A stretch of DNA of 64,000 bases from Mangrovibrevibacter kandeliae. GTDB taxonomy: Bacteria > Pseudomonadota > Alphaproteobacteria > Rhizobiales > Rhizobiaceae. Every line of letters starts with the position of its first letter. Positions within the stretch are counted from its first letter, which is position 1. The stretch is from NCBI RefSeq assembly GCF_024519155.1, contig NZ_JANIFJ010000004.1, positions 124,001-188,000 of the forward strand, in the 5' to 3' direction. The position numbers and the translations under genes are program-made. The notes under the pieces were generated by a model, which was not told the origin of the DNA, made no database searches, and saw nothing but the letters and a program-made list of their open reading frames with translations. Positions 1 to 9,345 of the stretch are shown here, one piece after another.

Positions 1-174
1 GGTGTGGCGGATCATGAAGGCCATCTTCTCCGGCGTCGCCTTCGACGCGGCCATGATCAGGTCGCCCTCGTTCTCCCGGTCGGTGTCGTCGACGACGACG
101 ACGAGCTCTCCCTCGGCGATCGCAGCGACGGCCTCCTCGATCGTGTCGAGGACGAGCTCTTCTTCGAATGTCAT
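1..174 (-). CDS. ribB: 3,4-dihydroxy-2-butanone-4-phosphate synthase, N-terminal part (truncated by window edge)
   Basis: First 58 codons, reading off the left edge. RibB converts ribulose 5-phosphate to 3,4-dihydroxy-2-butanone 4-phosphate for riboflavin synthesis. The family signature is visible: a [15 protein letters not shown] segment (the Mg2+/substrate-binding DxxRENEGD motif, residues about 25-39) followed by [20 protein letters not shown]. The ATG at 174 gives the usual short N-terminal lead ([16 protein letters not shown]). Whether a GTP cyclohydrolase II (RibA) domain is fused at the C-terminus cannot be seen. Confidence 0.93.
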   Translation of the reverse strand, partial: MTFEEELVLDTIEEAVAAIAEGELVVVVDDTDRENEGDLIMAASKATPEKMAFMIRHT

Positions 175-332
175 GCGCAAAGGGTCCGGCAGCAAGCAGT
201 TGCGCACATGTAAGCCGGGCCCGCGTCGCGATCAACGCAGCCGGTACGGCCGATGGGTGACCGCACCGTCGCCGCCGCCCGTCCCGATCGTGCGCGAGGC
301 AGGCTCAGCTTCGCCGCTTGCCGCCATCCCGG

Positions 333-1754
333 TCAGCCGAGCGCCCGCCGCAGGCCGGGAACACGCGGCAGCACGAGAAGGTCGAGGGCGAGCACCGCGA
401 TCAGCGTCAGCCCGACCAGCGGGAACAGCAGCGAGACGACCAGCGCCGTCAGCGCCGCGCCGCGCGCCACCGGCAGGTTCGCCGGCACCGGCGGCGCCGC
501 GAGGCGCCAGGCGCCCTTCGGGCGGCGCAGCCACCACAGGGCGATGCCGCTGACGCACAGCGCGATCACCGACAGGCAGAACAGCGTGTTGAGCGCGACG
601 TTCCAGAGGCCCATGTCGCCCTCGTGCAGGGCGATGCCGACCGCCATCGCCTTGCCGGCGGGGGAGTAGTCGGCATAGCCGACATCGGCGAGGATGCGGC
701 CGCTGTACCGGTCGACATGGACCGTCCGGTCGCTCGTCGGATGGTGCGAATCGTTGCTCATCGAGTCCTGCGAGATCGTCCAGACCCCGGTCTCGCCCAT
801 GGGCGGGTTGAGCTCGAAGCGGCCGTCCGCGCCGAAGCCGAGGCGCCGGGCGAGAGCGGCGACGCTGTCGATCGTCACCGGCGTGCCCTCGGGTACCCCG
901 TCGAGGCCCGCCGCCGAGCCCGAGGCCGGCATAGGCGTCTGTTCGAGGGCCCACGGCACCTCCTTCAGGCCGCCGTCGTTCATCGCGGCGTGCGTGACAT
1001 CGGAGAGCGGGACGTTGTCCCACTTGGCGGCCGGGAAGGTGCTCCAGGCCTGCACGATCGTTTCGCCCCAGATCCCCGTCCAGGCCATGCCCGAGAGCAG
1101 GAAGGCGAAGAGGACGATCGAGACGTAGAAGCCGAGCGCGCCGTGCAGGGTGCGGAACAGGCCGCGACCGCGCAGGGCGAGGTCCGGCACCAGCATTCGC
1201 CGCAGCCCGCCGGTGCTGCGCGGCCACCAGAGATAGAGGCCGGAGAGGATCAGCACGATGCCGAAGCCGGCGGCGATCTCCACCATCCGGTCGCCGACCC
1301 AGCCGATGAGCAGCGTGCCGTGGATCGTGTCGGCAAGATCGTACCAGCCCGCGCGGCGCGACCAGTCGTCGAGCACGCGGCCTGTGGCGGGATCGATCGC
1401 GACCATGCGCGCCAGTCCGTCGGTGTCGACGCGGAACAGCGCGGCGCGGGTCGGATCGAGGGGCGCCATGTACTGCTTCAGCGAACTGCCGGGTACCGCC
1501 GCCAGCGCCGCCTCGGCCTGCTGCGACACCGCAATCGTCGTTGCGGACGGCTCGACGCGCAGGCTCTTCTCCCCGTCCCGCCCGTCGAGCACCGAGACCC
1601 AGAGCATGATCAGGCCGGTGGTCGCGAGGATCAGGAGGAAGGGCACCACGTAGAGGCCGGCATAGAAATGCCAGCGCCAGACGGCGCGGTAGAGCTGGGC
1701 GGCGGAGGGAGAGCGGGCGGGCGCGAGGCCGCCATCGAGGGTGGTGTCGGACAT
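333..1754 (-). CDS. PepSY-associated transmembrane protein (PiuB-like)
   Basis: About 473-residue inner-membrane protein of the PepSY-associated TM helix family, often linked to iron or copper uptake and to ferric-reductase-like functions. A helix at about residues 31-53 (FYAGLYVVPFLLILATTG) is followed by a large periplasmic PepSY-like part, a central membrane segment near GFGIVLILSGLYLWWPRS, and two helices close to the C-terminus. ATG at 1754 is chosen because GAAG lies 6 nt upstream; a TTG four codons earlier (1766) is possible. It is the last gene of the operon with PCu(A)C and DUF2946, so a role in copper handling is inferred. The substrate cannot be read from sequence. Confidence 0.85.
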   Translation of the reverse strand: MSDTTLDGGLAPARSPSAAQLYRAVWRWHFYAGLYVVPFLLILATTGLIMLWVSVLDGRDGEKSLRVEPSATTIAVSQQAEAALAAVPGSSLKQYMAPLDPTRAALFRVDTDGLARMVAIDPATGRVLDDWSRRAGWYDLADTIHGTLLIGWVGDRMVEIAAGFGIVLILSGLYLWWPRSTGGLRRMLVPDLALRGRGLFRTLHGALGFYVSIVLFAFLLSGMAWTGIWGETIVQAWSTFPAAKWDNVPLSDVTHAAMNDGGLKEVPWALEQTPMPASGSAAGLDGVPEGTPVTIDSVAALARRLGFGADGRFELNPPMGETGVWTISQDSMSNDSHHPTSDRTVHVDRYSGRILADVGYADYSPAGKAMAVGIALHEGDMGLWNVALNTLFCLSVIALCVSGIALWWLRRPKGAWRLAAPPVPANLPVARGAALTALVVSLLFPLVGLTLIAVLALDLLVLPRVPGLRRALG

Positions 1755-1955
1755 CGTGGGCTTCAACCTTGTCGAAGAGCGGCCGCGGCGGCGGCCTCAC
1801 GCGGCCGCCCTGGCGGCACGGCTGGAGAGCGCCGCCACAAGTGGCGGCGGGGTTCGAAGAATGCTGGCGAGTGGGCCCGGCGTCGGCCGGCGGACGCGGT
1901 TGCGGCGGCGCGTAGCCGGACGGTCGTCGGTTCGGCCGCGCCGCCCGCTTCGGCG

Positions 1956-2528
1956 TTACATGCCGCTCGCGCCGGAATGGCTGGACATGTCGTGCCCGGC
2001 CATCCCCGACATGCCCGATCCCGACATATCGTGGCCGGCGTGGTCGCCATGACCGGCCGTGGGCGCGGTGGTGCCCATCTTCTCGATCGCGAGCTCGACC
2101 TCCACCGTGCCGGCCTGCTCGAAGGTCAGCGTCACCGGGATGCGCTTGCCGCCCGCCTCGACGGGATGCTTCAGCCCAACCAGCATCAGGTGGAAGCCGG
2201 CCGGAGACAGCTCGACCTTCCCATGCGCCGGGATCTCGAGGCCGTCGGTGAGCTGGCGCATCTTCATCACGCCGTTCTCCATCGACATCGAGTGGACCTG
2301 GACGTCCTTGGCAATGGGCGTGGAGCCGCCGATCAGGCGGTCCGGCGCGTCGCTATTGTTCTCGAGGACCATGTAGGCGCCGGCGACCGGGGCGCTCGCC
2401 GGCGTCGCCCGCGTCCAGGGATGGTCGATATGGATCTTGCCGACGTCGTATTCGTGGGCAAGGGCGGCGGATGCGAGAAGGGCGGCGGCGCCGAGGGCGG
2501 CCGCAACGGACTTGCGGAAGGACATCAT
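1956..2528 (-). CDS. Periplasmic copper chaperone PCu(A)C with Met/His-rich tail
   Basis: 190-residue secreted copper chaperone of the PCu(A)C (DUF461) family, which delivers Cu(I) to cytochrome oxidase CuA or related sites. A signal peptide covers about residues 1-24 (cleavage near ALA/HEYD). The conserved copper-binding region is present: DHPWTRAT, an AGAYM strand and the HSMSMENGVMKMR stretch that carries His and Met ligands. Beyond the usual domain there is a tail of about 33 residues rich in Gly, His, Met and Ser with GHDMSGSGM-like units, likely extra metal ligands. Two adjacent ATGs (2528, 2525) follow a GGAG at 5 nt. It lies 61 nt after the DUF2946 gene in the same operon. Confidence 0.92.
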   Translation of the reverse strand: MMSFRKSVAAALGAAALLASAALAHEYDVGKIHIDHPWTRATPASAPVAGAYMVLENNSDAPDRLIGGSTPIAKDVQVHSMSMENGVMKMRQLTDGLEIPAHGKVELSPAGFHLMLVGLKHPVEAGGKRIPVTLTFEQAGTVEVELAIEKMGTTAPTAGHGDHAGHDMSGSGMSGMAGHDMSSHSGASGM

Positions 2529-2589
2529 CGTTTCTCCGAGACTGAACGTGGGACCGGCCGCGCTGGATCGTGCGGCAGGGGGTCTGGCG

Positions 2590-3006
2590 TCAGGCGGAGA
2601 AGGCAGGCGGTCCGGTCGGGTCCGGCTTGAGGCCGACCTCGGGCGGGCGCGGGAGGTCGAGCAGCGCGAGGGCCGCGAGCGGCGGCGCGACGCTGCGCAG
2701 CGTGTAGGCCGCACCGAGATCGTTGACGGGAGGAAGCGTCGCCAGCGCGGCGGCCGTGGTGGAGCAGGTGACTCCGCAGACGCAGTCCTGGCAGCAGCCG
2801 TCGCGTGCCGGCCCTGCGGGTGCACGCGTTCCGGCCGTGGTGTCGGCGCCATGGCAGATCGCCTGCACCGCCTCGCCTGCGCTCGCCGCTCCGAGCGAAC
2901 AGGCCATGCCGCCGATCAATCCCTGGAGCAGCAGGATCTGCACGGCCAGCACCAGCGCCGCGAACGACGCCGACCGATCCCGAAGCAGAGCCCGAATGAC
3001 ACGCAT
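2590..3006 (-). CDS. DUF2946-type small Cys-rich membrane protein
   Basis: 138 residues with a hydrophobic N-terminal segment (about 14-36) and a periplasmic cysteine cluster CCQDCVCGVTC near residues 70-80. The layout and the gene neighbourhood match DUF2946 proteins, which commonly precede copper chaperone or TonB-receptor genes; their biochemical role is not established. The cysteines suggest metal binding (inference). GGAGG sits 2-3 nt before the ATG, unusually close. First gene of the copper operon, read together with the PCu(A)C and PepSY genes. Confidence 0.75.
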   Translation of the reverse strand: MRVIRALLRDRSASFAALVLAVQILLLQGLIGGMACSLGAASAGEAVQAICHGADTTAGTRAPAGPARDGCCQDCVCGVTCSTTAAALATLPPVNDLGAAYTLRSVAPPLAALALLDLPRPPEVGLKPDPTGPPAFSA

Positions 3007-3084
3007 GTCCTCCGCTTAAGCAGATCGCACCGGCCCTGTCATCGGCCTTTGCGTCACAGCTCGGCTCGAATGCGACCCGTGGTG

Positions 3085-4068
3085 TCAGTCCGGGAAGACC
3101 AGCGCCTTCATGAAGTCGTCCGGCCGGTCCCGCGCCATGTCGAGCGCCCGATCGAGTTGCGACAGCGGAAAGCGGTGGGTGTAGAGCGGACTTGGATCCA
3201 GCTTGCCGCTGGCGACCGCCTCCACCGCCTCGCGCATCCCCTCGCGATAGACCGCCGGATCGCGCTCGTGCGCGTTGACCACGTCGAGGCCGCGCCAGTT
3301 CCAGAGCTGCATGTTGACCTGCCGCGGCCCATCCTGGTGATAGCCCGCGATCACCAGCCGGCCGCGTTCGCGGGTCAGTTCGGCCGCGAGGTCGAGCGGC
3401 CACTGCGAGCCGACCGCCTCGACGACGCAGTCGCAGAACACGCCGCCGGTCAGCTCCTTCACCGCCTCGATGATCCGCCAGTGGTCGTCCATCACGATGG
3501 TTTCGGCCGCACCCATGCGCCGGGCCATCTCGAGCGACAGCGGCCGGCGGGAAATGGCGATCACGCGCGCGCCCGCCGACGCGGCGAGCTGGGTCATCAG
3601 CGCGCCCATGAAGCCGATGCCGATGATGGCGACCGTCTGCCCCGCTTCGATGGCGCAGCGCTTGAAGGCGTTCACCGCGCAGCCGAGCGGCTCGCCGGGG
3701 AAAGGCACGCCATCGAGCGTCGCCGGCAGGCGCACCACTGCTTCGGCGTCCGCGACGTCGTAGGCCGCATAGGCGTGATAGGAGAGCGCGGCGACGCGAT
3801 CGCCGGCCGACAGCCCGCTCACGCCTTCGCCGACCGCCTCGATCGTGCCCCAGCCCTCGTGGCCGAGGCCCCCGGGCTCAGTCGGGAACTGCATCCAGTC
3901 CGGGCCGCTCCAGGGCACCAGGTTCGAGGCGCAGACCCCGCAGCCCTCCAGCCGGACGAGCACCTGGCCTGGGCGGGGCCGAGGCACGGGCACCGCCTCG
4001 ACCGCGATCCGGCCGGGACCCGTCACCACCACCGCCTGCATCCTGCCTGCCTGAACGGCTTCGCCCAT
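3085..4068 (-). CDS. Zinc-type MDR dehydrogenase (threonine-dehydrogenase-like)
   Basis: 327-residue medium-chain dehydrogenase/reductase. Visible are the catalytic-zinc region GCGVCASNLVPW with GLGHEGWG (Cys and His-Glu ligands) and the Rossmann nucleotide-binding motif IIGIGFMGALMT. The four-cysteine structural-zinc lobe of classical alcohol dehydrogenases is absent, as in several sugar-active MDR members. ATG at 4068 has GGAG 6 nt upstream; a TTG at 4080 and an ATG at 4041 are alternatives. It is the last gene of the glycan operon, 63 nt after the methyltransferase, so oxidation or reduction of a sugar or polyol intermediate is inferred. The substrate is unknown. Confidence 0.8.
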   Translation of the reverse strand: MGEAVQAGRMQAVVVTGPGRIAVEAVPVPRPRPGQVLVRLEGCGVCASNLVPWSGPDWMQFPTEPGGLGHEGWGTIEAVGEGVSGLSAGDRVAALSYHAYAAYDVADAEAVVRLPATLDGVPFPGEPLGCAVNAFKRCAIEAGQTVAIIGIGFMGALMTQLAASAGARVIAISRRPLSLEMARRMGAAETIVMDDHWRIIEAVKELTGGVFCDCVVEAVGSQWPLDLAAELTRERGRLVIAGYHQDGPRQVNMQLWNWRGLDVVNAHERDPAVYREGMREAVEAVASGKLDPSPLYTHRFPLSQLDRALDMARDRPDDFMKALVFPD

Positions 4069-4131
4069 CACCTGCTCCAACGTCTCGTCATGCCGGCCAT
4101 GCCGCCGGGTTCCTGGCCATGAGGCGGTGCA

Positions 4132-4890
4132 TCAGCGCCCGATTGCCGGGGGTGGCTCGACGGCATAGTGCCGTTCGCCCCGCCGCACGAGGTAGACCTC
4201 GCGTTCCGGATGCGCCTCGATCGTGAAGCCGGCGCTGCGCAGCATCGCTTCGGCCGCCGCCGTGTTCGGGATGAACCAGTTCGTCGGATCGTCGGCGTAG
4301 CGCTCCTCGACGAAAAACAGCTTCGGATAGTCCGGCGCGTCGAAGGCGGACCATTCCTCGAAGCCCGGGTTCTCCTCCTGCCGGCGCGTGCGTTCGTCGC
4401 CCCGCTGCATGCACTGGAACAGCATCCGGTCCTTGGCGACGTGCTCGTGGATGAGGTCGAGCGCCAGCAGCGGGTGGCGCAGATGGTAGAGGACGCCCAT
4501 GAAGATCACGAGATCGAAGCGCTCGCCGAGCTGGCCGACATCGTAGACCGAAAGCTGCCGGAACTCGATGTCGAGCCCGGCTTCGGCGGCGACGAACTCG
4601 GCCTGTCGCAGGTAGTGCGGATCCGGCTCCAGCCCGAGGACGCGGCCGGCGCCGCGTCGCTTCATCTCGAGCGCATAGAAGCCTGCGTTGCAGCCGATGT
4701 CGAGCACGCTGGCGCCGGCAAGATCGGCCGGCAGCACGTGCTTGAACCCGTCCCACTTGAAGCTCGGGTAGTCGCCGAGGAAATGCTCCGGCGCCGTCTG
4801 CCGGCCGCCGATCCGGATGTTCTGGAACCAGGGTCCGAGCGCGGCGATCCTGTCGCCGAGCGCGTCCGTTTCGCCAGGCTTGCCCGGCAT
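4132..4890 (-). CDS. SAM-dependent methyltransferase (Rta_06860/TIGR04290-like)
   Basis: Class I methyltransferase of about 252 residues. SAM motif I is VLDIGCNAGFYALEM, followed by LGLEPDPHYLRQAEF and a FMGVLYHLRHP segment, which resembles CmoB and, from memory of family descriptions, the Rta_06860 family. The N-terminal GPWFQNIRIGG...FLGDYPSFKW block is typical of that family. ATG at 4890 is preferred on family length; a TTG at 4908 would overlap the upstream UXS stop as TTGA and allow coupling. It probably methylates a sugar or lipid-linked glycan made by the operon (inference). Confidence 0.83.
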   Translation of the reverse strand: MPGKPGETDALGDRIAALGPWFQNIRIGGRQTAPEHFLGDYPSFKWDGFKHVLPADLAGASVLDIGCNAGFYALEMKRRGAGRVLGLEPDPHYLRQAEFVAAEAGLDIEFRQLSVYDVGQLGERFDLVIFMGVLYHLRHPLLALDLIHEHVAKDRMLFQCMQRGDERTRRQEENPGFEEWSAFDAPDYPKLFFVEERYADDPTNWFIPNTAAAEAMLRSAGFTIEAHPEREVYLVRRGERHYAVEPPPAIGR

Positions 4891-4904
4891 CGCACGCGCC
4901 CCGG

Positions 4905-5942
<1,038 letters not shown>

Positions 5943-6008
5943 CTTCGAACTCCACAGGCAGAAAATCCTCACCGAGGCGCATTAACGGGCCCGGTTGTGA
6001 TCCGTTGC

Positions 6009-7127
6009 TCAGGCAACGGGATGAAGTGCAGTCCTCGCAATCTCTCTGTCGCGGCCGGCCTCGAGCAGCCGGTGGATCGCTGCGGCGAACTCCGCCGCAC
6101 GGGCATCGCCGGTGTGGTCGGCGAGAACCACGCGCCGCGCTGCTTCGGCCATGGCGGATCGCTGCGCCGCGTCCGCCTGCTGCAGCAGCGCCACCACCTC
6201 GTCTGTTCCCTGCACCGTCCGCACCCCGCCCGGCAGGATCGCCTCGAGGCCCTTCCAGCTGTCGCTGACGATGGGCGTACCGCAGGCGGCGGCCTCGAAC
6301 AGGCGCACGCTCGGCGACCAGCCGGCCGCGATCATGTCGGCGCGCGTGACGTTCAGGGTGTAGCGCTGGCGGCTGTAGAAGGAGGCGTGCTCGGCTGGCG
6401 GCAGATGCTCGATCCGGTCGACGTTGCCCGGCCAGTCGATTGTCGCTGGATACTGCGGCCCCGCAACGACGAAGCGGCAATGCGGCAGGCGTCGCGCCGG
6501 CTCGATCAGGAGCGCCTCCAGCGTCGGCTGGCGGTCGTCGCTGTAGGTGCCGAGATAGCCGAGATCCCAGACCGGCGTTTCGCCGGTGGGCGCGTAGCGC
6601 GCCGCTTCGACCGAGCAGTAGAGCGCCTCGGCGCTGCGGGCGCCGAACTCGCTCTGCAGCCGCTCCAGCGTCGGTCCCCCGGTGAAGGAGAAGTAGACGT
6701 CGAAGCCGGGAATCTGCCGGCGCGCCAGGTACGCCTCGTCGCCCCGCTCCAGCCGCGCCAGCGTCACCGGCGTGTCGATGTCGTAGAAACCGGTGACGCC
6801 CTCCGCCGTCGCAAGCACCCAATCGATCACCGGCACGCCCTCCGGCACGTAGGAGCCGACGATGACCGCATCGGCGGCGCGGACCCGCTCGGCGAAGCGC
6901 TGCTCGAGCGCGCCACGGTCGCCATAGAAGGCGAGGTCGCAGAAATCGGGATCGGGCAGGTCGCGGTGGTCGCCGTCATACCAGGGCACCTGGCGCTCCA
7001 GGAACAGGACGCGGTGGCCGAGCCGGTGGACGCCGCGCAGCAGCGAGCGGAACGTGGTGGCATGGCCATTGCCCCAGGACGAGGCGAGCGACAGGCCGAG
7101 GACGACGATGTCGAGCGGCCGGCTCAT
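6009..7127 (-). CDS. CgeB-like glycosyltransferase (third of three tandem copies)
   Basis: 372 residues, GT-B fold candidate. The N-terminus SWGNGHATTFRSLLRGVHRLGH resembles the nucleotide-free domain of CgeB/DUF3880 proteins; the C-terminal SPSVRLFEAAACGTPIVSD is the conserved donor-binding segment with the EAAACGTP motif. It overlaps the preceding glycosyltransferase by ATGA. The two upstream genes (7124-8218 and 8215-9345) share the same opening (NGxAxxxRGxxxAL-GH) and the same C-terminal block, so the three look like diverged duplicates that each add a different sugar. Acceptor and donor are unknown. Confidence 0.82.
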   Translation of the reverse strand: MSRPLDIVVLGLSLASSWGNGHATTFRSLLRGVHRLGHRVLFLERQVPWYDGDHRDLPDPDFCDLAFYGDRGALEQRFAERVRAADAVIVGSYVPEGVPVIDWVLATAEGVTGFYDIDTPVTLARLERGDEAYLARRQIPGFDVYFSFTGGPTLERLQSEFGARSAEALYCSVEAARYAPTGETPVWDLGYLGTYSDDRQPTLEALLIEPARRLPHCRFVVAGPQYPATIDWPGNVDRIEHLPPAEHASFYSRQRYTLNVTRADMIAAGWSPSVRLFEAAACGTPIVSDSWKGLEAILPGGVRTVQGTDEVVALLQQADAAQRSAMAEAARRVVLADHTGDARAAEFAAAIHRLLEAGRDREIARTALHPVA

Positions 7128-8218
7128 GCCGCGGCCTCGGCACGGCGGGCGGCGGCAACGCGGGCGAGGATGCCGTCGGCCTCCTCGGCACGCCGATCAT
7201 AGGTGTGCTCCGCTAGCACCCGTTCCAGACCCGCCCGCCCGATCGCCGCGGCGCGCTCCGGCGTCAGGTCCCGCATGATCTCCGCAACGTCCTTCCCGTC
7301 GCGCGCGACGAGCACCTCGGCGTCGGGCTTCAGGAACATCTCGACGCCGACCCAGTGGTCGGTGATCAGGCAGGCGCCGGCGCCTGCCGCCTCGAAGACG
7401 CGGGTCGGCGGCGAGTAGCCGGTCGCCGCCATGGAGTCGCGGGTCACGTTGATCACCGCCTTCGGGGTGCAGTTGAAGGCGTTGTGGTCGCGCGTGCCGA
7501 CATGCCCGATCTGCCTGATGTTGCCGCTCATCGGCTTGTCGCCCCAGCCCGAGCCGCCGAGGAGGAAGGTCGCGCCCGGCACCGCCGCAGCGGGGCGCAG
7601 GAAGAACTCCTCGACCCGCGCCTCCCGGTCGGGCAGCCGGTTGCCGAGGAAGCCGAGATCGGCGTCGAAGCGCGGCTCCGGCGACACGGGGAAATGGGTT
7701 GCAGGGTCGAGCGCGTTGTAGATCGGGATGCATTCGGCGGCGCCGATCGAGCGATAGGCCGTCACCACGGGATCGCCGCCGCCATAGGTGAGCACGAGGT
7801 CGAGGCGCTGGAGGGCGCCGCGCATGTAGTGATCCGGGGCCGCGCTGATCTCCGCAAGCGTCGCCGGCGCGTCGACGTCCCAGAAGATGCGCACGGCGTC
7901 CGGCCGGGCGTTGTCCAGCATCGTAGCGAGGATCAGGTCGTCGGCGTAGCCGACTCCGCTCGCCTTCACCACGACGTCGTAGCCGGCGGCCTCGCCGCAC
8001 ACCCGGCGCACCGCGTCAGGCGTGCCGTCGTAGACGACGACGCGGCACCAGTCCGGCGGGTCGATGTCGCGATGAGCCTGCCGGTCGTAGACGTCGGGTT
8101 CGTAGAAGGTGATGTCGTGCCCATGCCGCGCCAGCGCCGACAGGAGCCCGCGGTAATAGGTGGCGGCACCGTTCCAGTACGAAGACAGGAGGCTGGAGCC
8201 GTAGAAGGCGATCTTCAT
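7124..8218 (-). CDS. CgeB-like glycosyltransferase (second of three tandem copies)
   Basis: 364 residues, cytoplasmic or membrane-associated. It begins MKIAFYGSSLLSSYWNGAATYYRGLL and carries the C-terminal YSPPTRVFEAAGAGACLITDHW block that corresponds to the donor-site region of CgeB-type GT-B enzymes. GGAGG lies 7 nt upstream of the ATG, and both ends overlap the neighbours by 4 nt, which indicates translational coupling. One of three tandem related transferases in the glycan operon; sugar specificity cannot be inferred. Confidence 0.82.
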   Translation of the reverse strand: MKIAFYGSSLLSSYWNGAATYYRGLLSALARHGHDITFYEPDVYDRQAHRDIDPPDWCRVVVYDGTPDAVRRVCGEAAGYDVVVKASGVGYADDLILATMLDNARPDAVRIFWDVDAPATLAEISAAPDHYMRGALQRLDLVLTYGGGDPVVTAYRSIGAAECIPIYNALDPATHFPVSPEPRFDADLGFLGNRLPDREARVEEFFLRPAAAVPGATFLLGGSGWGDKPMSGNIRQIGHVGTRDHNAFNCTPKAVINVTRDSMAATGYSPPTRVFEAAGAGACLITDHWVGVEMFLKPDAEVLVARDGKDVAEIMRDLTPERAAAIGRAGLERVLAEHTYDRRAEEADGILARVAAARRAEAAA

Positions 8219-9345
8219 TGGGCGGCCTCCTCGTGCCTGAGCTGCCGGGTGAGGGATGCGGTGCCGACTTCGCCGAGGATGGCGAAGAGTTCGTCCACCC
8301 GATGGGCGCAGGTGTGACGGGCCCTTATGGTGGCGAGGCCGGAGGCGCTGAGCGCCGCGGCGCGGTCGGGATCGTCGAGGATCTCGCGCAGCGTCCGCGC
8401 CATGGCCTCGCCGTCGGCCGCGAACAGGAAGTCCTCGCCGGGGCGGAAGAGGTTCTCCGCATCCGACCAGGGCGCCGAGACCAGGGGAATGCCGCAGGCG
8501 AGGGCCTCGAACATGCGGATGGTGGGGATGCCGGGCAACGCCTCGACATAGGGACGGCGCGGCACGTGGACCGTCACCCGGTGCGCGGCGAAGGCCGCCG
8601 GCACGTCGGCGTTGGCGATCCAGCCGCCGTGGTGGAGGCCGGCCGCCTCCAGCCGCGCCAGCGCATCGGCCGGGTAGCGCACGCCCCGGACCGTCGCCTG
8701 GATGCCGAGGCTCCGCACCGGCTCGACGAGGAACTCCTGCAGTTCGCGCGTGCGCTCGCCGTCGCCCCAGTTGCCGATCCAGATCAGGTCGCCGCGCTTG
8801 GCCGTCTCCGGCAGCGGCCGGAACAGAGCGGTGTCGGCCGCCTCGTGCCAGGTGAAGACGCTGCGGCCCCAGCCGGCCTTGAGGTAGCGCTGGCGGAGCG
8901 TCTCGCCGAAGGCGAGGATGCCGTCATAGTCGGCGAGAAGGAGGCCGGCGATGTCCTCCTCCTGCGACACGGCCCGGTGGTGCGTGTCGTGGAACAGGAG
9001 TGTGAAGCGGCCGCCCTGCGCCCGCGCCTTGCCGATCCGGGCGACGAGCGCGGGATCCGTCCACTCGTGCACGAGCACGACGTCCGCCTCCGCCAGCGCC
9101 GCCTCGTGTTCGAAGGCACTCCCGTAGGTCTGCGTCCGAAGCATTGGAAAGTCGCGGAAGAAGCGCGCTTCGGCGTCCGCTCCCTGATCTGCAATGAGGT
9201 TGGTGCGGCTCCAGGCGCCCTCCGGCTCGAGCGCCTGCACCGAGTGGCCGCGCTCGGCCAGCGCGCGCATCACGCCGCGCAGGAAGTGTGCATTGCCGTG
9301 GTTCCAGTCGGAGACGAGGGAATGGGTGTAGAACAGGAAGCGCAT
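8215..9345 (-). CDS. CgeB-like glycosyltransferase (first of three tandem copies)
   Basis: 376 residues. N-terminal MRFLFYTHSLVSDWNHGNAHF is followed by a FHDTHHRAV segment and the donor-site block IPTIRMFEALACGIPLVSAPW near residue 265. The ATG at 9345 has GGAG 5 nt upstream and shares one base with the stop of the GT4 gene (TGATG); a GTG one codon earlier is a weaker choice. It is more distant from the other two tandem copies in the middle region, which suggests a different acceptor. Confidence 0.82.
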   Translation of the reverse strand: MRFLFYTHSLVSDWNHGNAHFLRGVMRALAERGHSVQALEPEGAWSRTNLIADQGADAEARFFRDFPMLRTQTYGSAFEHEAALAEADVVLVHEWTDPALVARIGKARAQGGRFTLLFHDTHHRAVSQEEDIAGLLLADYDGILAFGETLRQRYLKAGWGRSVFTWHEAADTALFRPLPETAKRGDLIWIGNWGDGERTRELQEFLVEPVRSLGIQATVRGVRYPADALARLEAAGLHHGGWIANADVPAAFAAHRVTVHVPRRPYVEALPGIPTIRMFEALACGIPLVSAPWSDAENLFRPGEDFLFAADGEAMARTLREILDDPDRAAALSASGLATIRARHTCAHRVDELFAILGEVGTASLTRQLRHEEAAQ

